A stretch of DNA of 48,178 nt, from the NCBI GenBank assembly GCA_964396385.1, contig CAYNFH010000020.1:1-48178 (forward strand), given 5' to 3'. The notes beneath the pieces were generated by a model that made no database searches, was not told the origin of the DNA, and saw nothing but the letters and a program-made list of their open reading frames with translations. Of this stretch, positions 1 through 7,514 are shown in pieces; the first letter of the stretch is position 1; each line of letters starts with the position of its first letter. A program made the position numbers and the translations under genes. The stretch is from CAYNFH01 sp964396385 (GTDB lineage Bacteria; Armatimonadota; Chthonomonadetes; Chthonomonadales; CAJBBX01).

Positions 1-30
1 CAGCCCCCTGTAACCTGTAACCTCGCACTC
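1..30. repeat. heptamer stutter CCTGTAA x2, cut by window edge
   Basis: Two tandem copies of the 7-mer CCTGTAA (7-20) followed by a partial third. They lie just beyond the stop codon of the leftmost pseudopilin gene. The element may continue outside the window. Its 7-base period matches the other stutter repeats in the window although the motif is different. Confidence 0.5.
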
Positions 31-819
31 CTACGTTGCCGGCGGGCTGATTCCGGGAATGTAGACGTTCCCGTACCAGGTGATGGCGCCCTTGTGCATC
101 GCCTTCACGTGACCGTCGAAGAACGTCATGTCACTGGTCTGGGTATGGCGGTAGCGCGGGAACTGCTCGCAACCATACCAGCCTCCTGTAAAGGGCGGTC
201 CCGCCGAGTCGCAGTCTCCGTACCAGCCTCCGCAATCAGCCGATACGTTTCCGAGGTCACAGCGTGGCGCGCCCGGATCGGTGTACGAGTGGCCCCCGAG
301 CCAGTCTGACTGCCACCCGTCGTACTGGAGCGTGCCGCCCCAGGAGTGGTTGCTGTGGCCCTTCTCCACCATCACAATCCTGGTGGAAGGGAAGTCGATC
401 GCGGCCAGCGGTGTCGTGTGGAACGGGATGAGGTCGCACTGGCCGCCGCACTCGTAGTCCGGCTCCATGAAGACCCACTCATGCACGCCGAACAGGGAGA
501 ACTGCTGGTCGCCCACGTCCGGACAGGTGAACACGCCGTAGTGGCCCCAGGAGCTGCCGCTCTTGATGTACGCCTGCACCACGTTGGACCACACGTACAT
601 GTTCCCGCCGGAATTGTAGCTGACCATGGGATAGGTCTCGTCGTAGTCCTGCGTGTACAGCAGGAGCGCGGTGCCGATCTGTTTCTGGTTGGAGACGCAG
701 GTGATCTGGCGCGCTTTCTCGCGCGCCTGGGCGAAGACAGGGAAGAGAATGGCTGCCAGGATCGCGATAATCGCGATTACTACGAGCAGCTCGATCAGGG
801 TAAATGCGGAACGCTTCAC
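31..819 (-). CDS. type II pseudopilin-like protein (DUF1559-type, N-methylation motif)
   Basis: 262 residues. The N-terminus is a type IV prepilin leader: a short basic n-region (VKRSA), then FTLIEL with the conserved Glu five residues after the predicted prepilin-peptidase cleavage, then a long hydrophobic helix ending in FPVFAQAREKAR. The C-terminus has the FFDGHVKAMHKG motif preceded by RYRH, typical of the DUF1559-like family (family knowledge). Such proteins are thought to be membrane-anchored, surface-exposed pseudopilins; individual functions are mostly unknown. I chose the GTG at 817-819 because AAGGAGA lies 6-7 bases upstream and the leader then has normal length; a longer in-frame ATG at 882 would add 21 non-leader residues. 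It sits 71 bases downstream of the GntR regulator on the same strand, probably in one transcript. Confidence 0.88.
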   Translation of the reverse strand: MKRSAFTLIELLVVIAIIAILAAILFPVFAQAREKARQITCVSNQKQIGTALLLYTQDYDETYPMVSYNSGGNMYVWSNVVQAYIKSGSSWGHYGVFTCPDVGDQQFSLFGVHEWVFMEPDYECGGQCDLIPFHTTPLAAIDFPSTRIVMVEKGHSNHSWGGTLQYDGWQSDWLGGHSYTDPGAPRCDLGNVSADCGGWYGDCDSAGPPFTGGWYGCEQFPRYRHTQTSDMTFFDGHVKAMHKGAITWYGNVYIPGISPPAT

Positions 820-890
820 GGTTTCTCTCCTTCTGGTAGAGCCGGGTGACGAACGGTTCCGAAGTGTAGAGGATGAGTTCAAAGATCACG

Positions 891-2219
891 TTAAGGGCCG
901 GCTAAATTTCCGTTATGGCGGTTCACTCCTCCTTCCTGCGCGCCCATGGAGGCGCTGCAACGTGTTGAGGCGCGCGCGGCCAGATGCGAGCGCAGCCGTA
1001 TCTGCATGTTGGTCGTATCGCTGGCCAGGCCGGCGAGGATAAGGCGCGCCGCTTCCTGGCCAAGCGCTTCCAGGGGAGGGCGCAGACTGGTGAGTCCCAG
1101 CGCACGCGCCTCCGCGTCGTCGTCGAAGCCGATCAGAGCAAAGTCCACCCCCGGGACGAGCCCGGCCTCCGCCGCCGCCTCCAGCACGCCGAACGCCGTC
1201 TTGTCGTTCGCGGCGATGATGCCGCCTCCGCGCAGCCCCTCCGCGAAGGCGGCCCGCGCCGCCTGGTAACCACACCGCCGGTAGTAGTCCGCATGCATCT
1301 CCCACGGCACGTCCCGCACGCTCTGCGCTCGCAGCTCCGGGAACACGCGCAGGGAAGTGGCAGGCTGTCCCATCCGTTGAGCCGCAACCCGCGCCCCCGC
1401 GATGCGCTCCTCCAGCCAGGGCGCGGTGAACGGCGCGATGAACAGGAGCGACTGCCAATCGCGCCCGATTAGATGCTGCGCGGCCTGGTAGCCGGCGTCC
1501 TCGTTGTCATAGAAGACGTGGGGGATGGGTCCGTGAACGGTCTGCGCCAGAACGTAGACGGCCGGTATCTGCTCCGGGCTCAACCGCGTGGATAGCTCGG
1601 AAAACACGATGTCCGCTTCATCCTGCTCGGCGCCCAGATCCACCACAATTAGGGCGTCCACGCCTGCGTCGAGCAAGGAGGCGATGGCGGCGGGTGCCGG
1701 CGTGAGGGACTGATCGGCCCGCACGCGGTTGAAAAACTGGGTCGTGCCGCCCCGCTCGGAGAAGATTCGCTCGACAGAGCTCAGGATGGCCCGCATCCAG
1801 AAGTTGTAGGCGTCGGTGGGACTCGCCTCCGGAGGATAGAGCGCGCCGATGATGCCGAGCGTCGCTGCCCTGAGCTCGCCGGTGGAAGGGACTCCGATGG
1901 GCGCGGCATCTCTCACTCGGGCCACGATGCGGCCTGTCTCCAGGCCTACTGCGCCTCCGCCATTAGAATGGCCGGCTACGAACGTGCCGCGGCCGTTATC
2001 AGCGCGTAGTGTGCCATCCGCCAGCAGGTTGGCGATGGCGCGCTCGACGGTGCGGAGCGCCACCCCATACTCCTTCGCCAGGTTCTTTCGGCTGGGGAGC
2101 ATGGTGCCCGTGGGCAGATGCCCGGCCCGGATCCGGGCCCGCAGGTTGTGCTCGATCCGCCGGTAAGCCGGAAGGAGCGACAGGCCGCCTACTGCCTCGC
2201 CTAGAGTGTCGAATCCCAT
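891..2219 (-). CDS. GntR-family transcriptional regulator with periplasmic-binding-protein-like effector domain
   Basis: 442 residues. Residues about 16-85 form a GntR winged helix-turn-helix (YRRIEHNLRARIRAG, then TMLPSRKNLAKEYGVALRTV and DGTLRADNGRGTFV). Residues about 105-420 resemble the LacI/Peripla_BP_3 sugar-binding fold, including GIIAANDKTAFGVLEAA and IGFDDDAEARALGLTSLRPP. This GntR-plus-LacI-like architecture is that of AraR-type repressors (family knowledge), so a sugar-like effector is likely. A textbook promoter and an 8-bp palindrome lie immediately upstream, suggesting autoregulation. No good Shine-Dalgarno is seen before the ATG at 2219, so initiation may be leaderless or slightly downstream. 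The pseudopilin gene follows. Whether it also controls the large operon to the right is unknown. Confidence 0.9.
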   Translation of the reverse strand: MGFDTLGEAVGGLSLLPAYRRIEHNLRARIRAGHLPTGTMLPSRKNLAKEYGVALRTVERAIANLLADGTLRADNGRGTFVAGHSNGGGAVGLETGRIVARVRDAAPIGVPSTGELRAATLGIIGALYPPEASPTDAYNFWMRAILSSVERIFSERGGTTQFFNRVRADQSLTPAPAAIASLLDAGVDALIVVDLGAEQDEADIVFSELSTRLSPEQIPAVYVLAQTVHGPIPHVFYDNEDAGYQAAQHLIGRDWQSLLFIAPFTAPWLEERIAGARVAAQRMGQPATSLRVFPELRAQSVRDVPWEMHADYYRRCGYQAARAAFAEGLRGGGIIAANDKTAFGVLEAAAEAGLVPGVDFALIGFDDDAEARALGLTSLRPPLEALGQEAARLILAGLASDTTNMQIRLRSHLAARASTRCSASMGAQEGGVNRHNGNLAGP

Positions 2220-2252
2220 CTACTTGAACAGGAGAGCGCGGAGGTGATATGG

Positions 2253-2260
2253 TCGTACGA
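2253..2260. promoter_or_regulatory. candidate GntR operator (TCGTACGA)
   Basis: Perfect 8-bp palindrome TCGTACGA inside a longer imperfect dyad. It lies between the -10 box and the start of the GntR/AraR-like gene, about where transcription should start. AraR-type GntR proteins bind GTAC-centred palindromes (family knowledge), so this is a plausible autoregulatory operator. Confidence 0.4.
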
Positions 2261-2267
2261 TGCGGGT

Positions 2268-2296
2268 ATTATAGTCGTCATATCCGCGCGAGTCAA
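2268..2296 (-). promoter_or_regulatory. sigma-70-type promoter of the GntR/pseudopilin pair
   Basis: On the minus strand: -35 TTGACT (2291-2296), a 17-base spacer and -10 TATAAT (2268-2273), a near-perfect housekeeping promoter. It points at the GntR gene starting at 2219, leaving a leader of about 40 bases that contains the TCGTACGA palindrome. Confidence 0.75.
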
Positions 2297-2350
2297 CCCC
2301 CTGCCACGAATTGGTATGACGCGGTTCGGGGCAAGCTCGGCAGTCGCGCG

Positions 2351-2380
2351 TAGGGGCGGCCCTGAGTGGCCGCCCGTCCG
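2351..2380. repeat. short inverted repeat GGGCGGCC / GGCCGCCC
   Basis: Perfect 8-bp arms (2354-2361 and 2368-2375) with a 6-base loop, in the divergent intergenic region 35 bases before the lipoprotein start. The unit resembles small dispersed palindromic elements; a role as attenuator or protein site cannot be excluded. Confidence 0.45.
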
Positions 2381-2409
2381 GGGCGTCGTTGGAGGTAGGA
2401 GGACCTGAG

Positions 2410-3306
2410 GTGACCGTTGCGCCGCGAATCAACCGTCGATGGAGGCTTGCCTGTGCCGCCCTCGCGGCGCTCTCGGCCGGCTGCGCGCACTCCCAGGCGC
2501 CGCCCATCGACTACGCCGCGCCCGTCCCTCCCAGCGCCGCGTCCGCGCTCTATCGCTACTCCTGGGAGCCCGTTGCGATGCAGGGCGGGCATATCGCCAA
2601 GGCAGGGCCGTACCGGCTGCCCGCGCCGCTCTCTCTGCCTCCCGGCCTCGTTCCCGCCGGAGTGCTCGTGGGGGTCCGCCACGCGGACAACACACTTCAA
2701 GAGGTGGAGCTGTACTTCCCCGCGAGCCAGGAGCAGGCGATACGGGCATGGGCGGAGGGACAACCACGCGCCTTTCCGCTGGCGGTACGCCTATCCGCGC
2801 CTGCCACTTTTCTCGACGGCGGGGGCCACGGCATGTCCAGGTCGGTGTCGGCCGGTCCGGGGAGCTTATGGAGCCGGACCGCGCTGGCGTATCCGCCATG
2901 GGGCCGCATTAGCCTGGCATGGAGCGGCAGGCCGCGGTATGGGGCCGCGCCGCCCGGTGCCGGACCGGACTACGCGGACTACCAGACCGCGTTAAACGAG
3001 CGAGGCTCGCCCGTTGCAGGCCAGACAAGGCTCATCAGTCTCTCCGTACGCTTCGACCGGCGGCCCCCTCCGCGAACGCACCCTCGTAAGCGAACGGTTT
3101 ACGGTCACCGCGTCCCGGGCGAACAACCAATCCTCTACGTCTGCAGTGTATTACTCGGCAAATCGGCACTCCTGGCCCTTGACATGCCCCTATCGCACGT
3201 GATACAATTTGCGCATCACTGGTCTGACAAGCTGATTATCAACAGTCTGTCACGAACTTTCTCCAGGACACAGGACATTGGTCACCTCCGCAAAGCGCCC
3301 TCGTAG
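2410..3306 (+). CDS. putative lipoprotein, probably frameshifted near its 3' end
   Basis: The GTG start at 2410 has GGAGG seven bases upstream. The N-terminus (NRRWRLACAALAALSAGCAHS) is a lipoprotein signal with lipobox LSAGC. The body, about residues 25-210, is Pro/Ala/Gly-rich with YRYSWEPV and PYRLPAPLSLPPGLVPAG segments; I do not recognise the family. After SLSVRFDR (around 3060) the open frame becomes unlike protein, runs through the promoter of the next gene and overlaps the FadR-type regulator by 29 bases. The +1 frame reads TGGPLRERTLVSERFTVTA and stops at 3202, immediately before the -10 box. I therefore think the native protein ended at 3202 and that a 1-base indel lies near the C5 run at 3064-3068. 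That could be a real mutation or a sequencing error. Confidence 0.6.
   Translation: MTVAPRINRRWRLACAALAALSAGCAHSQAPPIDYAAPVPPSAASALYRYSWEPVAMQGGHIAKAGPYRLPAPLSLPPGLVPAGVLVGVRHADNTLQEVELYFPASQEQAIRAWAEGQPRAFPLAVRLSAPATFLDGGGHGMSRSVSAGPGSLWSRTALAYPPWGRISLAWSGRPRYGAAPPGAGPDYADYQTALNERGSPVAGQTRLISLSVRFDRRPPPRTHPRKRTVYGHRVPGEQPILYVCSVLLGKSALLALDMPLSHVIQFAHHWSDKLIINSLSRTFSRTQDIGHLRKAPS
3179..3208 (+). promoter_or_regulatory. sigma-70-type promoter of the FadR-type regulator
   Basis: -35 TTGACA (3179-3184), an 18-base spacer and -10 TACAAT (3203-3208). It points at the GntR/FCD gene starting at 3278, leaving a leader of about 60 bases that holds a FadR-like operator candidate. Confidence 0.7.
3218..3230. 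promoter_or_regulatory. candidate FadR-type operator (ACTGGTCTGACAA)
   Basis: TGGTCTGACAA matches the T-GGTC-N-GAC-A style half-site pair known for FadR-subfamily GntR regulators. It sits about 10 bases downstream of the -10 box, where binding would block transcription. Autoregulation of the downstream gene is the simplest reading. Confidence 0.45.
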
Positions 3307-3994
3307 CGCGCTCACGCTCTGCGTGGTTCCGCGTACCACTGTAGTCGAATCGGTACGCGAGCAGCTTGTCCGGCTGCTCGATGAGAGCGCCCTCCGGCCG
3401 GGAGACACCCTCCCATCAGAGCGTGACCTGACGGCGGCGCTTGGCGTCGGGCGCTCGTCTTTACGTGAAGCGCTCTCCGGGCTCGTGGCCCTTGGCGTGC
3501 TCACCGCGGGCGCCGGAAAGGGGTATCGCGTGCGGTCGCTGGCCGCGCCCGTCCCAGAGCTTCCCCAGGGCCTTACGGCTGCCCAAGTTGCTGAGCTCTT
3601 CGAAGCGCGCCGTGTGCTCGAAGCGGGGATCGTTGAACTTGCCTGCAAGCGTGCAACCGAACAGGACCTTGCCGCGCTGGAAGATTGTCTTGAGAGCATA
3701 CAGCGGGCACGAAGATCTCGAAGGCCCACCGCACCCACCGCCGCAAGGTTCCATGCGCTGCTCGCCCGCGCTGCCCACAACGGTTTGCTCGAGGCTCAAC
3801 TGCGGGGCATTCGCGACCTAATGGTTCAGGTAGGTTCCACCATGGAGCAGCGACGTGACAGTCCGTTCGCTGAGGAGCAATATGAGGCGCATAAGCTTCT
3901 CCTGGAGACCTTGCGTTCACGCGATCCAGCAGCGATGCGCGCAGCGATGCTCGCACACCTCGACCGCTTCGGCTCGGAAGCCGGAGTAGTGTAG
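3278..3994 (+). CDS. FadR-subfamily GntR transcriptional regulator (FCD domain)
   Basis: 238 residues. Residues about 15-85 are the GntR winged helix (ESVREQLVRLLDESALRPGD, LPSERDLTAALGVGRSSLREAL, then GVLTAGAGKGYRV). Residues about 100-230 are the all-helical FCD ligand-binding domain, with the helix starting ELFEARRVLEAGIVELA and the metal/ligand histidine regions FHALLARAAHN, YEAHKLLLE and MLAHLDRF. FCD regulators usually sense small carboxylates or sugar acids (family knowledge). The TTG start at 3278 is supported by AGGA nine bases upstream; starts further in would cut into the HTH. It lies downstream of its own strong promoter and upstream of a pseudopilin gene and the 16-gene operon, and is the best candidate for a regulator of one or both. 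Confidence 0.9.
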   Translation: MVTSAKRPRSALTLCVVPRTTVVESVREQLVRLLDESALRPGDTLPSERDLTAALGVGRSSLREALSGLVALGVLTAGAGKGYRVRSLAAPVPELPQGLTAAQVAELFEARRVLEAGIVELACKRATEQDLAALEDCLESIQRARRSRRPTAPTAARFHALLARAAHNGLLEAQLRGIRDLMVQVGSTMEQRRDSPFAEEQYEAHKLLLETLRSRDPAAMRAAMLAHLDRFGSEAGVV

Positions 3995-4040
3995 GCCCGT
4001 ATCTAGAGGATTTCTCGACCTGCTTCGCCATTAAAGACCC

Positions 4041-4057
4041 ACCGGTTCGCCGGTTTT
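4041..4057 (+). terminator. UUCG-loop intrinsic terminator
   Basis: ACCGG-TTCG-CCGGT followed by TTT, 47 bases after the stop of the FadR-type regulator. The stable UUCG tetraloop plus a short T-run fits a Rho-independent terminator separating the regulator from the pseudopilin. Confidence 0.55.
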
Positions 4058-4192
4058 CCACATATGTGACTGCTATTCACAAAGGTACTTGAGCCCTAGC
4101 CCTCTTTGGCCTGTGCCAGGGCGGCGCAAATTCCACCGCACTATTATCCTCATCTCTTCTCTTCTAGGTCCATCTCAAAGGAGGCCACTCAG

Positions 4193-4957
4193 ATGGAGCA
4201 ACGTCGTGGATTCACTCTGATCGAACTGCTCGTGGTTATCGCCATCATCGCAATTCTCGCGGCCATTCTGTTCCCTGTCTTCGCACAGGCACGCGAGTCC
4301 GCGAGAAAGACTTCCTGCCTCTCCAATCTCAAACAGCTCGGGTTGGGTCTCATGATGTACGTCCAGGATTACGACGAGGTCTACCCCAATGCCACTCGCG
4401 GCAGCAACCCGAATGGTTCCTGGGGACCCACCGATGCATGGTCCGGGTCCAGGATCTTCGTTTGGGGCATGGGGATCTCCCCGTACGTGAAGAACACGGG
4501 GATCTTCTGGTGCCCTGACTTCCGGAGCCGATGGCCCCAAGTGGAGCAATGGGCAACATCCGATCCAAGCTACTATTACGGACAGGCGGTCGGCTATGGC
4601 CTGAACTGGACCTTCGGCTCGCCCGGCTACCTCGGCAAGGACATCACCGTCGCCTCTGCCGCCATTCCAGCCCCGGCCTCACTTTATCTGGTGTCTGAAG
4701 TGTGGTCCTACATAGACGGCTGGGGCTTCAACGGCATGTGCCTGACACCGGGGTGGTCCAACACGCTGAAGAAGCTCGGCTGGCCTGGCGGCGAATACGG
4801 CATTGACGCCTGGGCCTTGCACTTCCGCCACAAGCAGGGGGGTGACAATTTCGGCTTTGCGGATGGTCATGCCAAGTGGCAAGCCGGGTCCGGTGAGGTA
4901 AACAAGCCCGAACACTGGCGGGTCTTCAATACCAAGGCCGGGTGGTGCCAGATCTAG
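4193..4957 (+). CDS. type II pseudopilin-like protein (DUF1559-type)
   Basis: 254 residues. The start MEQRRGFTLIELL gives a standard prepilin leader with cleavage before FTLIE; the hydrophobic helix again ends in FPVFAQARESARKT. Later landmarks are QDYDEVYPN, a Trp/Tyr-rich middle, and the C-terminal family motif FRHKQGGDNFGFADGHAKW. The ATG at 4193 is chosen because AAAGGAGG lies eight bases upstream; the longer in-frame extension to 4106 has no leader character. It is a paralogue of the minus-strand pseudopilin at 31-819, sharing the leader, the QDYDE motif and the DGH motif. It is followed by two terminator-like hairpins, so it is probably a monocistronic unit. Confidence 0.9.
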   Translation: MEQRRGFTLIELLVVIAIIAILAAILFPVFAQARESARKTSCLSNLKQLGLGLMMYVQDYDEVYPNATRGSNPNGSWGPTDAWSGSRIFVWGMGISPYVKNTGIFWCPDFRSRWPQVEQWATSDPSYYYGQAVGYGLNWTFGSPGYLGKDITVASAAIPAPASLYLVSEVWSYIDGWGFNGMCLTPGWSNTLKKLGWPGGEYGIDAWALHFRHKQGGDNFGFADGHAKWQAGSGEVNKPEHWRVFNTKAGWCQI

Positions 4958-4984
4958 GGCACCAAACCTTGGATATGGTGGGTC

Positions 4985-5012
4985 GCTGGGGGCAGGCCAG
5001 CTTGCCTCCAGC
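4985..5012 (+). terminator. stem-loop downstream of the pseudopilin gene
   Basis: GCTGGGGGCA (4985-4994) pairs with TGCCTCCAGC (5003-5012) with one non-Watson-Crick pair, 27 bases after the stop codon. There is no T-run, so it may be a Rho-stabilising 3' hairpin rather than a complete intrinsic terminator. Confidence 0.4.
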
Positions 5013-5035
5013 TCCATCTGCACAACCGGAGGGGG

Positions 5036-5069
5036 TGCTCTCTTGACCACCTTAGGGAGAGCATGTTTT
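5036..5069 (+). terminator. candidate intrinsic terminator
   Basis: TGCTCTC (5036-5042) pairs with GAGAGCA (5057-5063) and is followed by TGTTTTA. The loop is long (14 bases), which lowers confidence. The rest of 4958-5268 holds a GC-rich imperfect hairpin around 5113-5141 and no recognisable gene; the promoter of the large operon should lie here but I cannot point to a convincing -35/-10 pair. Confidence 0.4.
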
Positions 5070-5268
5070 AGAATGCGCGCTGCTGGTCTGATAATCGGAC
5101 AGTCCATCTATACGCGCGGGGGCGGATAGCCCCTTTCGCGCAGTTCGTTCAATGAAGGAACCTTAGAAGACGGCGGGCGGTTGCCGGCACTGACACCGCT
5201 CCTCTTGGCCTTGTGGGAAGGCTGCGGCAGCGGCCCTCCCAGCTACTCTTTGACGGAGGTTGCGTCCC

Positions 5269-5634
5269 ATGCCCAAGACTTCATCCGCCGCGCTGGGCGC
5301 TGCAGGTAAGGGCAAGCAGGTCAGCCCTCTGGCCGCTGGTCTCATTGTCCTGGCTTTTGTCGCGGTGTGTGTGTTGGTCGGTTTCCGCTGGATGAATAGG
5401 CCGGAGGTCTCCACCAGTCTCATTATCAGCACTGCCAGGTACTGGGTCGAGAAGCCTGTGCGCGACAAGCTGCAGGCCGAGGGCCGCTCCAAGTCCGACA
5501 TCGACAGGCAGATTGAGGAGATGTGGAACAAGGGCGAGCTGAAGCTGCCCAAAGGCGAGCCCGGCGTAGACTGGGCCGCTACGCCTAACGGCATCGTGAA
5601 CATCCCCAAAGGACCCGGCGAAGGCGCCAAATAG
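5269..5634 (+). CDS. small single-pass membrane protein, first gene of the 16-gene operon
   Basis: 121 residues, family not recognised. ATG at 5269 with GGAGG nine bases upstream. Residues about 1-20 are polar and basic, residues about 21-44 form one transmembrane helix (SPLAAGLIVLAFVAVCVLVGF), and the rest is a charged, helical outside or cytoplasmic part containing DKLQAEGRSKSDIDRQIEEMW, then a Gly/Pro-rich tail. Its position directly ahead of the symporter (39 bases) suggests a role with that transporter, but nothing in the sequence shows a specific activity. Confidence 0.75.
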   Translation: MPKTSSAALGAAGKGKQVSPLAAGLIVLAFVAVCVLVGFRWMNRPEVSTSLIISTARYWVEKPVRDKLQAEGRSKSDIDRQIEEMWNKGELKLPKGEPGVDWAATPNGIVNIPKGPGEGAK

Positions 5635-5673
5635 CGCGGTCCCGCGCGGGCAAGTGTTTCAATAATCACCACA

Positions 5674-7281
5674 ATGAGCCTTGACCTGATCATCGTGCTC
5701 GCCTACCTACTGCTCATGCTGGGCGTGGGCCTGCACTACCGCCGATACGCGGACCGCGGCCTGGAGAACTTCTTCCTGGCTGGGCGCAGCATACCGGGCT
5801 GGCTGAACGGCATCTCCTACACCGCTGCTATGGTCAGCGCCGATGCCGCCACCGCCTACGGCGGGCTGGCCGTAGTCACGGGCGTCTTCGTCTGCTGGTG
5901 GTATCTCAGCAGATTTGGTCTCGCCCTGCTGGTAGGCGGCGTCCTTTTCGCCATCTTCTGGCGAAAGCTCAAGCTGTTTACGAGCATGGAGTTCTATGAG
6001 ATCCGCTTTACCGGGCGCACCGCCGCCCTGATGCGGCTTTGGATCGCCTGCCGAACCTCCTTTATTGCGATGCCCGCCTGGACCGGTATCACGCTGCTCG
6101 CCGCTGCCAAGATCATGGGGCCGACCATGGGCTTTTCAAAGGAGACGACCCTGCTACTGGTTGTCCCGGTCGCGTTCGCCTACATCTTCCTCTCGGGCTA
6201 TAAGGGCGTCGTCGTCTCCAACTTCATCCAGATGACTATCTTCCTGCTGGGTACCCTGTGCCTGGCGCTGCTGACACTGGCGCACTTCGGCGGACCCGCG
6301 GGCCTCGCATCGGCGCTTACCTCCCACCTGGGACCTGCCGGCGAAAGCATGCTGCAGAGCATCCCACCGGTCCACCACGACGTTTTCCCCCTTGCCGCAG
6401 CGTTGGCCTGGCTTCTTGGGCAGACCATCGGCTACGGAGGGGATGCAGCGCCGATGGGCGGGGCGATGGAAGGACAGCGAATCTTCTCCACACGTACGGC
6501 AAGACAGGCCGTCACCATGTACATCACCACGGCGCTGACCATGTTCACCCTGGTGTTGCTTGTGTCACTCCCCTGCGTGGCGGCCGCGGTGTTGTGGCCG
6601 CATCTGCGTGACCCGCACGCGGACCGGGAGCTTGCGTACGGCCTGATGATGAAGCAGATGTTGCCCGTCGGTGCGATGGGTCTTGTCGTGGCGGCGATGC
6701 TGGCGGGTGTCATGTCCGTGACGGGAGACAACCTGAACTTTGGTGGGCAGGTGATGCTCAACGACATCTACCGCCGGTGGATTGTGCGCTCGGCATCCGA
6801 GCGCGCCTATCTGATCGCCGGCAAGCTCTGTATGCTGGTGATCCTCGCTATGGCGCTGGCGGTGGTCTACAACGTGAAGATTATCTTCGATGTGGCCGTG
6901 TTCATGCTGCAGCTCAGCTCCGCGGAGCTTCCCGCAAACTGGGCTCAGTGGTGGTGGTGGCGGTTCAACGGCCCGGCGCGAATTGCTGCCTCCCTGGGGG
7001 GAGCCTGCATCTTCTGCATCGTAGTCCTTGGTCCCAAGCTGCTCACCGCGCTCGGCGTCACGAGCGCAGCGGCGGTGGCGCTGCCCTGGTGGTGGCAGAC
7101 CTTCTTGGTCATGGGGCTTACCACGGTGCTTTGGGTTACCGTGGCCTTGCTCACCCCGCCCGATGATGCGCGCGTGCTGGACGACTTCTACCGGCGTGCG
7201 CGGCCGCTGGGATCCTGGGGACCCATACGGAGGCGGGTAGAGGCAGAGACTCCGCGTGCTTCCGAGGAGGCATTGGTTTGA
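5674..7281 (+). CDS. sodium:solute symporter family (SSS) transporter
   Basis: 535 residues with about 13 hydrophobic segments. The N-terminus (LDLIIVLAYLLLMLGVGLHY, then NFFLAGRSIPGWLNGISY and VSADAATAYGG) is the SSS signature region, where the first helices form the Na+ site. FLSGYKGVVVSNFIQM matches the family's central GG/YKGV-type loop. It presumably imports the organic substrate of this operon together with Na+. The substrate cannot be read from sequence; the family covers sugars, inositols, amino acids, nucleosides and sialic acid. No clear Shine-Dalgarno precedes the ATG. Its stop codon overlaps the TTG start of the next gene, so the two are translationally coupled. Confidence 0.93.
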   Translation: MSLDLIIVLAYLLLMLGVGLHYRRYADRGLENFFLAGRSIPGWLNGISYTAAMVSADAATAYGGLAVVTGVFVCWWYLSRFGLALLVGGVLFAIFWRKLKLFTSMEFYEIRFTGRTAALMRLWIACRTSFIAMPAWTGITLLAAAKIMGPTMGFSKETTLLLVVPVAFAYIFLSGYKGVVVSNFIQMTIFLLGTLCLALLTLAHFGGPAGLASALTSHLGPAGESMLQSIPPVHHDVFPLAAALAWLLGQTIGYGGDAAPMGGAMEGQRIFSTRTARQAVTMYITTALTMFTLVLLVSLPCVAAAVLWPHLRDPHADRELAYGLMMKQMLPVGAMGLVVAAMLAGVMSVTGDNLNFGGQVMLNDIYRRWIVRSASERAYLIAGKLCMLVILAMALAVVYNVKIIFDVAVFMLQLSSAELPANWAQWWWWRFNGPARIAASLGGACIFCIVVLGPKLLTALGVTSAAAVALPWWWQTFLVMGLTTVLWVTVALLTPPDDARVLDDFYRRARPLGSWGPIRRRVEAETPRASEEALV

Positions 7282-7514
7282 AAGACGACTGGGCGTTAGT
7301 GCGGCGCGGGTTTGGCGTGGCTATCGTGGGCTATGTAGGTGTGGTGTGCTATATCCTCGGCCTCTCTAACCTGTACGTGGGCCGCTACGGCGTGGGCGGA
7401 GGATGCCTCGTGGCGGCGATCCTGTTCCTCTACGTGTTCCGGCGCATCCTCAGCCCATACCTGGACGTGCTGATCGCCCGGTGGCAGTCCATTGAAAGTG
7501 AAGGAGATTCGTGA
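7278..7514 (+). CDS. small two-helix membrane protein coupled to the symporter
   Basis: 78 residues. The TTG start overlaps the symporter stop (TTGA), with GGAGG seven bases upstream inside the symporter gene. Two hydrophobic segments (about residues 9-28 and 38-58) are joined by YVGRYGVGGG. It occupies the place of small accessory subunits sometimes found beside SSS transporters, but I recognise no family. Its stop overlaps the next start by GTGA. Coupled stoichiometric synthesis with the transporter is likely. Confidence 0.75.
   Translation: MKDDWALVRRGFGVAIVGYVGVVCYILGLSNLYVGRYGVGGGCLVAAILFLYVFRRILSPYLDVLIARWQSIESEGDS

Noticed and set aside
5043..5075. Promoter TTGACC ... TAGAAT for the 16-gene operon
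   Set aside because: The spacer would be 20 bases and the boxes overlap a terminator-like hairpin.
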